A stretch of 28,216 bases of DNA from Fragilaria crotonensis (Eukaryota; Bacillariophyta; Fragilariophyceae; Fragilariales; Fragilariaceae). Location of the stretch: the NCBI GenBank assembly GCA_022925895.1, contig JAKSYS010000745.1:1-28216 (forward strand), in the 5' to 3' direction. Within the stretch, counting starts at the first letter, position 1, and each line of letters opens with the position of its first letter. Positions 17,341 through 26,122 of the stretch are shown here, piece by piece. Made by a program: the position numbers and the translations under genes. Below the pieces are notes generated by a model. That model searched no databases and was not told where the DNA came from. It was given only the letters and a program-made list of their open reading frames with translations.

Positions 17341-18281
17341 ATAGCGTCGTATCGACAAGATCTGAAGGATGTAAAATTTCAATATGATAATCTCCTATGC
17401 GATTCCAAAACTTCCTTCTTGCGTGGTCTCTTTCGGTCAGTATTCCTTGACAGCCTGGTGATGCCAGGATGTTCTCTTCCTCGCCGGCTTACCCTCGTCG
17501 TCCTTCATTGAACATAATCACCCATATGTAGACGACTTTCGGGGAACTGAGAATTTATCTCCTCCGCAATCGTCAGGTCGATGGGACAGTTTGTACCCAC
17601 CACTTCTGTTGAATCTACCCACCCTCATCGCATCGGCACAAGCAAGCACGCTTTGACGTTCCTTGTGCAGTGAATCTGGCGAAAAATCTTCTAGGAAGGG
17701 AGGGGGCGATGACGAGGTATGGGAATCACTTACACTAATTGTTCGCGTTACTGCGCCATTGATGCTCCAATTGGTACTCTCTCCAACTATTCGTCAAGGA
17801 AATCAGCGATTGGATTCGTAGCCAATTCATTGGGCTAGCCGAGAAGAACAAATCAAAATTTGCTTGATGCCCTCTTGATGGTCTCTTCCTGTCCCATTGT
17901 TGGCAACGATTCCTGGGTGTCGACCTGCATAAGGTGCTACCACATGGACATGCTTAGGGGTCTGTCTTTTTAAATGCCACATGTAGCACAAGAGGCGGCG
18001 TGGATAAGGAATTGCAAGTGATGGCTACTGTTTTTCTTGCGCGCAGTCGTCGTTGCGATCTTCGTTGTTAATCGCTCCTCCAGGCAACGAAACTCAGCCT
18101 ACTGCGAGCTGTACGGTACTTGGACAACGGTCGATCCATTTGCCTTGGCTTTCCCTCGCACTCAGATGATGCGATGATTGACAATGATGAAGTATGGGAT
18201 TGTTGGATTCCCGGGCACACTAAAGATCCATCCGACACAATTGAGGCGGAACCTCGCGTGACGACGGAGGTTTCGAATTGA
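17341..18281 (+). pseudogene. Possible decayed protein-coding sequence
   Basis: No single frame is open, but protein-like pieces follow one another on the plus strand in changing frames. The piece before ~17460 includes DIASYRQDLKDVKFQYDN. The piece at ~17465-17818 includes FIEHNHPYVDDFRGTENL and DDEVWESLTLIVRVTAPLML, broken by one stop. The last piece, ~18075-18281, includes DNGRSICLGFPSHSDD and DNDEVWDCWIPGH and ends in a stop. I do not recognise the family. The pattern suits a pseudogene or an error-rich multi-exon gene, but chance cannot be excluded. Confidence 0.25.
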
Positions 18282-18802
18282 TTCAAACTTCACGATTGAG
18301 ACTCTTTGTTATGTAGACTAATCACCCCAAATGTTAGTGTGTGGTGATCTTGAGAAACACAGCATCATCGCCATCGCACCTCGCACCTCGCACCACCAAA
18401 ATATTGGCCACATCGAACGTTTCTTGCAACACCGTAAGCCGTTAACCATACTGTCACGTCGCAACTCAGAGTAACACAGTACAGACAAGCAACACTCTAC
18501 TCGTGTACAGTGTACAGTACAATATTGTACTTGTACTATTATTCTGGGTATGCATAATTTCTCGAAGTCACTATTATGCAGTACCAGGGTATATTCCGGA
18601 ACACTACCAGTAGCGCATTTTACGATGGCGACCTTGATGAAAGGTGTTGTCCATCGTTTGTGATGCGTTAGAAGCACAGCCGCAACCCGCAACTCGTTGT
18701 CGTCGGCGCCAGGAACTAGAGCTGCGGCACAGAAACTATCACAAGGTGAAGAAACCAGGAAGGTCTTGAGGGCAGTCGGTTGTTCCAGAGTAGACAGGAG
18801 AT
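18282..18802. other. Intergenic upstream of 2OG oxygenase
   Basis: No gene supported. A dense patch of GTAC-containing palindromes lies at about 18505-18540. The minus-strand ORF of 124 codons has no motif. Confidence 0.4.
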
Positions 18803-19714
18803 ATGGTGTTTACCATGTCGGCATCGGTTGTCTTGTTCTCGAGAAGGGCAATGTCAAGAAGTTGCGTCCAATCAAGATCATTTATGGAGGACGTACGCCC
18901 GATCTTGAATACAGAACATCTTCATCAGAGGCTCAAAGACCTGATTCCCTCGATAGTTTCATCGCTTGAATCAAATGGATTCTGGACCAACTTTGATACT
19001 GATAGAAATGAACCTGTCCTCCCAACAGAGGTTGTGTCGGCCATGCGCGAGCAAAGCATAGCGTTGAGAAGTGGTGGAAGGTTCGAACAATCGTGGTCCG
19101 AGAGATTAGTCGAATCCACAGGCGTCGTCACGCGTTTTGACAAGGAAGGCGTCTTTGCTTGCGAACCAGATGGTCATGACTACTATACAGCCCCTGACAT
19201 TCTCATGTACATGTCGACTGTGATAAAGACTCTACCTCCGCTTCTCAATGATGTGATAAATGATACTGGCCTCTTTCAAAACTCGCTTCAGTTATCGAAT
19301 CAATCATTCAATGCGAAACTAGCCGTCACATCCCCCGGGGGGTCCACGTATCCCTTGCATGTGGACAATACGCTTGGAGTGACGGGCTCGCCATAGGACG
19401 ACACTCGTAAGCTGACATGTATTATCTACCTTAATCCGCATTATCAAGACGGAGATGGAGGTGAGCTTCGGTTGCTATTGCTCAATGGAGGATGTTTGGA
19501 TTTGGATCCACGAGGGGGGCGAATGGTAATCTTTTGGAGTGATGAGATTCCGCATGAGGTTTTGCCTTGCAAACCAGAATCGAAGGATGAGCAGTTTGAT
19601 CGGTACGCCCTAACAATTTGGTTGCCAGACAATGATCCACGCAACATTCAGCCAGACGGAAGTAAATTTGAAAGCCTGCGCACTGGTGCCTTCATGACTG
19701 ACGATTGGTGTTGA
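18803..19714 (+). CDS. 2-oxoglutarate/Fe(II)-dependent dioxygenase (prolyl-hydroxylase-like), interrupted by an in-frame TAG
   Basis: The catalytic core of an EGLN/prolyl-4-hydroxylase-type oxygenase is present in one frame across a single stop (TAG, 19394-19396). Before it: the N-terminal helix, the LPTEVVSAMREQSIAL segment, and the first two iron ligands H186-V-D188 in YPLHVDN. After it: DDTRKLTCIIYLNP, DGGELRL, the third ligand H251 (IPHEVLP) and the 2-oxoglutarate-binding R267 in DRYALTIWL. Total about 303 codons. The interruption lies in an 18-nt in-frame segment, 19379-19396, that starts GT and ends AG. Removing it joins HVDNTLG to DDTRKLTCI, which matches the spacing in animal EGLN enzymes. 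So this may be an extremely short intron, a CAG-to-TAG mutation, a sequencing error or a true pseudogene. No clear targeting signal is seen. The substrate is unknown. Confidence 0.75.
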
Positions 19715-20249
19715 CCACATAGTGAGGACGTTCATAACGACTCAAGAGTATTTGCTATCACAACATCAATCGGGATCATTATGGTTCCTCCTGAACCGCA
19801 GTCCACTTCTTGGATGGTCCCTGCCGGTTCGAGATCTCCACACCTCACGGGAAAACTCATTAATGCTATCAGGTACTCTACTAGTAAAAGTGCCCCCAAC
19901 GAAGAGATAAGTTAAGTTTGACGACTTCTACCTTTAACCCATAGAGGGGGATGCGCCTTGGCCCTTCCTAGCGAAGGGTTCAGTCTTCGGCCCCAGGGAT
20001 TCCGTCCTGTCCCAAAAGCGCGACGTGGCACGGCAGTTCTGACTTCGCACAATTCGACTATAGTACCGTGTATTGAATCTTGATGACAAAAGAACAGAAT
20101 TTGTTTGGTAGGTGTACCAGTACCAAGTAACTTTATTTGTACCAGAACTCTGTACAGTCCCAGCAGTACCTTGTACTCCTACTGACTATACGAGTTCTTC
20201 TTCCAAGAGACCAAGAGACACACATCGGTTCGGCAGAAAAATATGCGCA
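19715..20249. other. Intergenic between 2OG oxygenase and UbiA genes
   Basis: No gene supported. A short perfect hairpin (CCCTTC, loop CTAGC, GAAGGG) lies at 19961-19977. The frame upstream of the UbiA ATG is open to a GTG at 20112 but looks like leader sequence. Confidence 0.4.
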
Positions 20250-21162
20250 ATGATATCTTTGGCCAAGGATTTGATCCAAGTGTCAAGACCCGGTTGGTGG
20301 TTGGTGACCCTGTGGCTGTACGTTGCACCCTGTCAAAAGGGCAGTAACAATGTAGATGTGGCAGGTCTCTTGTTCGTACTGTTGCCCCTCAACGCGATGG
20401 TATATGGCATGAACGATGCCTCGGACCTTGACAATGACTTGTCCAATGATCGCAAGGGCAACTTCATATTCGGTCCGAAAGGTTGGTCAAAAGAAAGACT
20501 GAATCGAGTTTTAAAGCCTGCAATCTGCGCGGTATTCCTTACCCTCGTTCGTTGGGGTCTCGAAACAAACCAGCTCCTTCTTCATTTTTTTTGGTTCGCA
20601 ACCGCATTGGCTGTCAACTATTTGTATAACTTCCATTCTTCTTCCTGGAACATGATGCTTCGTGTTTGTCGGATACGGATCAGTGACTCTCTTAAGTTAT
20701 TGGCGACATGGTGGAACTGGATTTGGGCTAGAACGATCATCAGACGGGAGATGGTATTTCGGAGGTTGCAATCAAGAATATTGGATGCATTTGACCCTGC
20801 TACTGGTAAGGTCGCAGTTATGGACAGAATTATTGGATTACGAATCAGATCGCAAGTCGAATAAGCTGACTACGCTGTCGCGACTGCCCACCAAGGACCT
20901 CGCACGGCGACTCGTGCTGGGCGTCCTCCTGTTGGAAGTTCTTTGGTGTTTGGTCGTTTGTCGAGTACATGGAAGTCAATGGTCCATGCTCCTGGTGTTT
21001 GCGATCATGGGTGTAGTTTGCTTCGCATGTCTTGAGTACGCCTTGCCCCGTGCCAAGAATTCTGCTTTCGCCGTGGATCTGACCTATTTGGCCTTGCTGC
21101 AAAATGCTGGTGGCATTCAATTATTGTACGATTGCTGGAGTCGGGGAATCTTCGTGAGATAG
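20250..21162 (+). CDS. UbiA-family prenyltransferase, frameshifted
   Basis: UbiA enzymes are polytopic membrane prenyltransferases that attach isoprenoid chains to quinones, chlorophyllide, heme or carotenoids. The first aspartate motif is complete: N55-D56-x2-D59-x3-D63, followed by NDRKGN. The second is represented by LDYESDRKSNKLTT in the 3' half. Starting at ATG 20250, the first frame runs MISLAKDLIQVSRPGWW to about LYNFHSSSWNMML, then family-like sequence continues one frame over as VFVGYGSVTLLSYWRHGG to the stop at 21162. The switch is at about 20658-20663 (CTTCGTG). The span of 913 nt equals 304 codons plus one nucleotide, so a single 1-nt insertion explains it; no GT-AG intron fits. 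The restored length of ~303 residues is normal. The substrate cannot be told from the sequence. Confidence 0.8.
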
Positions 21163-21410
21163 ATCCCCATGTGACGTTGAAGGGGACATTTCAAAATCAA
21201 TCGCTCTGCACTGGTACACCATGTTGTACTTGTCGAGGGCCGATGGTGTCGAAAAGCAAGTCTTGAATCATCCATCTGTACTCTGTAAAACGATGAAAGT
21301 AAGTTTTTGTAACAGTCGTCTGCTGTCGTCCACGCATTGCCCGGTATCGCACCCTTCAATACCATAGTGTTTTCCAAGACCATCCGTAATTGCGAATTTG
21401 CGATAGAAAA

Positions 21411-21728
21411 TTACTTAAAATTGTCGGATAGCAATTCTGGATCAAACAAGTCCGATGCTTCCACACGAGTTGCAGATATGCGCGCCGCAGTTGGAGGTAT
21501 CTTTCCTTGACGCAGATAGTGATGAAAGACGCTCGAGACTTGGACGGCGACGGGATCATCACTAAATGCTTCTGGGTTTTCGGCAATGATTTCACATGGA
21601 TGCAGTGTCATTGCCTGGTACGCAAGGTCGACTTGTTTTCCTGTCACTGGATCGACAGCAACTATGCCGCTACTTTTCTGTTGGTTGGTTGCGACATCCT
21701 TTGAGGTTGAAACAGTTGTCTTCATCAT
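21411..21728 (-). CDS. Hypothetical small protein
   Basis: A 105-residue ORF beginning with two ATGs at 21728. No family recognised. After a short Ser/Thr/Lys-rich start it reads as a compact helical protein (AVDPVTGKQVDLAYQAMTLH, then DPVAVQVSSVFHHYLRQGK and a Pro/Ala-rich tail). Amino-acid content looks protein-like, but the reverse strand is also open in places. Convergent with the UbiA gene (248 bp between stops) and divergent from the HAD gene. Confidence 0.45.
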   Translation of the reverse strand: MMKTTVSTSKDVATNQQKSSGIVAVDPVTGKQVDLAYQAMTLHPCEIIAENPEAFSDDPVAVQVSSVFHHYLRQGKIPPTAARISATRVEASDLFDPELLSDNFK

Positions 21729-22070
21729 TGTTATGTTGGAGTTGTTAACGTTCGTTGGTGTTCGTGTGCTGGTGTGGCTATCTTCAGCGTTGGAGGGAGT
21801 TCAGATACAAGTCTGCCAAACTAGATATTTAGCTTATTTCAGACCTAGTATGATGCAAAGGGTGAAATGAGCTTCGAGCACCTTTCGTCTTTCCTCCAGT
21901 CCGAAACCGCCATTTACGAGTACACTGACCTTTCTACTCGGAGTACGCGTACCATTTCTCGTATTCACTATTAACAATTCACAGTGTCGTACTGTTGTAC
22001 ACATTTTTCCACAACTCAAAACAAGTTCTCATCGGCACACCAAGCTGTAATCATCATCGTTCCTTCCGAT
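21729..22070. other. Shared upstream region of the small ORF and HAD gene
   Basis: No gene. It contains a TACTCGGAGTA palindrome near 21935, a motif that recurs almost identically near 24525. Confidence 0.4.
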
Positions 22071-22830
22071 ATGCCGATTACAACCATCATCTTTGACGTG
22101 GACGACACTCTGTACGATGTCGGATCCGGCTTCACTGCGCATCGCAACGGATATGGCGCGGAATCGTTCATGGTTGGTCATCTCAAGTTCGCCTCCATGG
22201 AAGAGGCCAAGATTGTTCGGGATGAATACTTTGCCGTGTACCATTCGACGGCCAAGGCATTGACTGTCGCACAAGCGGAAGGGAGATTACCCCCAGATGC
22301 ACCCAAATTTGATGCAAAGATTTGGCCGACTGGTGGGCCGAGAAATTGGATTTTTCTCTCTTGGGAGGTGTGGATCACAAGTTGCAAAAAGACCTGGGGG
22401 ACTTGCCACTCAGATTGTTGCGTTTTCCAATGGTCCTCGCAAGTACGTCAAGCGGGTATTGAAAGAGCTTGGAGTGTGGGAATACTTTGGAGACGATCGA
22501 TTGTTTGCCGTAGATGACACCCTGCCGCATTGCAAACCTGAAAGAGAAGCCTTCGAGTTGATTTTCGAACGTATCGGCGTCAAGGCGGACGAATGTGTCA
22601 TGGTAGAGGACAGTATGAAGAATATACGCAAGGCGAAAGAACTGGGAATGAAGACGGTTCTGGTTGTGGGACGGCCCTCTGAAGCAACGACGGCTTCAGA
22701 AACGACAAAATCAGGTGATAAACCAATCGAGACAGACCCGGCTGTCGATGTCGCGATTGAAGTGATACATAAAATGCGGGACTCATTACCAAGCCTGTGG
22801 GCAAGTAGTCCTGCCGAATTTACATCCTAA
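22071..22830 (+). CDS. HAD-superfamily phosphatase, pyrimidine 5'-nucleotidase (SDT1/PHM8) type, two frameshifts
   Basis: A haloacid-dehalogenase hydrolase that should remove phosphate from small molecules such as pyrimidine nucleotides. All four motifs are present: D9-V-D11-D-T13 (FDVDDTLYD), the SNGP motif II, K in CKPEREAF and the acidic VEDSMKN motif IV. It is read in three successive frames. The first runs from ATG 22071 to about FDAK (near 22318). A middle piece, ending DLPLR, includes DLADWWAEKLDFSLLGG and reaches about 22414. The last continues IVAFSNGPRKYVKR to the stop at 22830. Each switch is explained by one missing A, at the AAA of 22316-22318 and near 22413-22416. The span of 760 nt plus two gives 254 codons, a 253-residue protein of normal size. 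Its stop is 78 bp from the convergent UBL-PUB gene. Confidence 0.82.
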
Positions 22831-22908
22831 TCAAAATAATTTATCGATTCATCATTATTTCGAGTACTTCAGTACAGCATAGAGGCATGAGTTTCCCGGG
22901 GTACCCTA

Positions 22909-24144
22909 CTAGTTGTCATTCAGGGATCGCCTAATCGCTTCCTCAAGCATTTCTTCTTCAGTCATTTCCTGGTCAGTTCTTGCGTTATTGTTAGCCGGTC
23001 CACCCGGCTGTTGAGGAGCGCCCATGCTACCCGTACCGTTCATCAGGTTAGGATTTTGCATCATCTGCGATACTTGGGCTAACATTTGAGGATTGTTGGC
23101 AATTTGTTCGAGGCTTTGCTGCATCAATGGATTGTTCGCGAAACGCGGATCATTGCGCAGCATGTTCTGCACCATTGGGTTCTACGGAGAGCACAAATCA
23201 ATTATAAGAGCCAGTCAGAACGAACAAATGAGTTGAATGTGTAATGATTTGGAGAAATACGTACCTGAAGCATGGCCTGAAGTTGTTGCGGGTCTCTCAT
23301 CATTTGAGCGGCAGCTTGCTGCATCTGAGGCGTCATAGCTGGCATACCTCCTATTCCATCCATACCAGGCATTCCTGCGAATCCGTCCATACCAGGCATT
23401 CCAGGCATGCCCACAGCTGGAGGGATACCCATTGGTGGACCACTGGACACTGCGTTGGTGGCGGACTGAGACGCGCTTGCCAGTTCGGCCACGTGCTGCA
23501 CTAACATTGGCCAGGCTTCAGGACGAGGATGCATGACGAAAAATGGTTCACCATCAATGGTTTCCAAAGAGAATCCTACTGCAAGCATCGCTGCTTCGCC
23601 TCCTGGTATCCCCCCAAGTCGCTTGTTAAATGCAGCATTGCCACGTTTGACCTTGCGGTATTTCTCTTCCAAGGGGTTGTTGGCAATATTTGACAGAATC
23701 TTTTCTAACGTTTGAACAGCTGTCAGGTACACCGAAGACGAGTTGGAAGTCCCGAAGCGCCGTGAGGGCGGCGGTGAGCGTAGCTGGGCTAGCGCTTGTA
23801 GCCCCTACCGGAACTCCAGTTGTGACAGGGACAGTCACAGATGAACCAGAAGTAGCGGTCGCAGAGCTAGGCGAAGGAACCACAGCCGTCTGAACGGGTT
23901 TTCCCATGCAATGGATCACAGAATCCTGCTCAAGTTTGTACTCTTCAACAGCATTCTTGTCATTCTCATTGCCTACCAAACGACCGCGAAAAATGAGTCT
24001 CATGGTTTCGAGAGGGATCTTGGTCGCTTCTGATGCCTTCGCTCTGAGGGAAGCGGGGCTTTCATCTGCGGCGACTTCCAGAGGCACTCGAGCCGAGTTC
24101 GGAACATTGGAAAGCGTGAGAATTACAGTAATCGAATTTGACAT
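22909..24144 (-). CDS. UBL-PUB-STI1-UIM protein (ubiquilin-like shuttle factor), frameshifted
   Basis: A predicted ubiquitin-proteasome/p97 adaptor. Order of domains in the restored 383 residues: ubiquitin-like domain (1-~80, with IFRGRLVGNE), Ser/Thr linker (85-120), PUB domain (~135-215; NNPLEEKYRKVKRGNAAFNK, GFSL), Gly/Met-Pro repeats (MPGM units, 240-265), STI1/DSK2-type Met/Gln/Asn-rich helices with NPQM and DP repeats (272-340) and a perfect UIM at the C terminus (EEEMLEEAIRRSL). PUB domains bind p97/Cdc48 tails; UIMs bind ubiquitin. The intron is 23182-23264 (GTACGT...CCGTAG, 83 nt, phase 0). A 1-nt insertion in the CCC run at 23751-23753 shifts the frame between linker and PUB. The coding total is 1153 nt, one more than a multiple of three. 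The start is ATG 24144, just before the UBL. Canonical ubiquilins end in UBA and lack PUB. Confidence 0.8.
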
Positions 24145-26122
24145 GGTGATAGGGGATGCTACTACTCCCGACTCCCGAGTATTTGATAGCTTGGAAAACG
24201 CAGGGCTGGTGCGTCGCATATCTGCTGTTTGCAGACTATGACATACGGCGCCGAATGGGGGAGTTTGATTGTGTGGGTCGCAAGCCTTACTGTGCTACTC
24301 GATACTGATAGTTGACACTTGACACTTGCACGCCAAATGTCTTGTATTATGCATACTCTACCGGGTTCCGGTACATTTACCTATGCTTACTACCTTCCTA
24401 ATCATTAGCACAGCGGCAGCACGTAAAATAGATCTGGGATTTTACCTTCACGGATGATCTACAGTCAATGTTTTACTGTAGAGTACGATATGTATATATA
24501 CATATATCATATCAATATATCGTACTCCGAGTATATCGTATGCATATATCATAGACTCAAACCATCCAATACTAGTACTACAGTACCTGGTACCAGTACT
24601 CGATGTGACAGGCGACAGCAACGGTTCGGGCATGCTGTTCGTCACTTGATGATGTATGGAGTTGAGGATGCTGATGAGTAGCTAAAAAGGTTTGTTTGAC
24701 CTCGGACCATCAGTGTTGCCATATATCTAGAAGGCAAGCGAGTTACGGATCCAACAACATAAAGGAAGGACAAAGACTCTCTCTTGATTGAACTGACATT
24801 CTAGTTGGAAATCGTGCGATAACCTAGTTGGCGGTGAACCGGGATGCAGAGTACTATGTGCTCCGGAGTACAAGTAGAACTACCATAGTGTGTAGAGAAT
24901 CATTTGGTTGGAGGTCACAATGAGAACTCATCATGACTTGAACATGAACTAGTCAACATTGATATGCGTGCTTTCAATTAAAACATCAAAGATTTATTAC
25001 TGTACAAAACACTACTACTGAACGTTCATACTATGGTATTGTTGATTGACTGAAATAGAAATCATAAAGGGTCAAGGCACAGTGTACTGGAGTTGTAGGC
25101 GCCCCTTTGCTGTCCACTGTCCACCACAAACCAGGGCACTATGAGTAAGTTACTATTCAGAATTCCTGGAGGGTCCAGCACAGCATAAGAAATTGAGCCA
25201 CCTTCAGTCAAAGCATGGCAGAATGTTTTTCACTGAACCTTCCAGTTACGCAGTAACAAACATAAGAAATCAAGGAAGCAAAGTCACTGTAAGGCCTTTG
25301 TGTGTTCACGTCAACTCAAATGTCACTCCACATGCCATCAAAATTAAAAGATAACCAGGGGTCAAGTTGCAAAACCATCTTCACAGTACATGTGGTTGGC
25401 CCCCAATCATGATTGGTGACTGAGAACCAGCCACTGAGTTGTCGTTACATTGTATTCAAATAATAAAACCCCAGAATCAAATCAGTAGTACGGAAGTCAA
25501 GTGCAATCTGGTCTATGGTGGGATGTCTCTTTCGTAAACTTACTTGAATGGCGTCCATTCATCTTTAATCAAAGTTGATGATTGACAGTGATAGAAGTTG
25601 CATTGCATTTCGATCTAGACACTTCACAAATGAAGGTTTTGAAAGCTTATTATTTTATCCTGCATGAAATGAAGTCCAAGCAATACTCTTGGTAATGAAT
25701 ATCATTCTGCTGTGTTGAAGATCAAATCACAGTATTTGTAGTCCACTTCATTTTGCATTATTGACAATGCAAACCGTTGGACACCGTATGCTGTTAATCG
25801 TTACCTTAATGCATCCGCGTCCGGTTGATGACACCAAAAATGTCGTTTTTCTGAATATACATTAAATTGCGTTTTGTATAGTGGGCAAAAGACATGCCTC
25901 AACTTGTAACAATGGAAGTTACTTTACCAGCAACTACTGCCACAGATTTGGAAGTTACCTTCTAAACAATAAGGAAGAGCACCAAGAAACTTCATTCTAT
26001 CTGAAATTAAACAATAATAGGCATATAACTACATTTGTGAGATGATGATCTTCTGTCAGAGTCCTATACAATTGACATACGTGTCGACTGACAACATGCT
26101 GAGATTTTGAAACTCATGCTGA
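24145..26122. other. Long AT-rich gene-poor stretch
   Basis: About 2 kb with no ORF longer than 75 codons and no tRNA or repeat gene that I can recognise. Composition is more AT-rich than the coding parts, especially from 24900 to 26100. Visible elements are an 18-bp palindrome (listed), a TACTCCGAGTA palindrome near 24525, a GTAC-rich cluster at 24570-24602, and an inverted repeat (TTGCATT, loop ATTGAC, AATGCAA) near 25755. It may hold a non-coding transcript or old repeat remnants; nothing proves either. Confidence 0.5.
24488..24505. repeat. 18-bp perfect AT-rich palindrome
   Basis: ATATGTATATATACATAT equals its own reverse complement. It is embedded in ~70 bp of TA-rich sequence. Confidence 0.9.

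Noticed and set aside
19800-19860. tRNA-like GGTTCGA box near 19836
   Set aside because: No matching acceptor stem, D-arm or anticodon arm could be placed around it. I found no convincing tRNA, rRNA or CRISPR array anywhere in the window.
19961-19977. GC-rich hairpin as a transcription terminator
   Set aside because: Bacterial-type terminators do not apply in this nuclear eukaryotic context, and the stem is only six base pairs.
23704-23760. A 20-nt or 13-nt GT-AG intron to explain the frame change in the UBL-PUB gene
   Set aside because: Neither joins the frames while keeping the linker and PUB start; one extra base in the CCC run does so simply.
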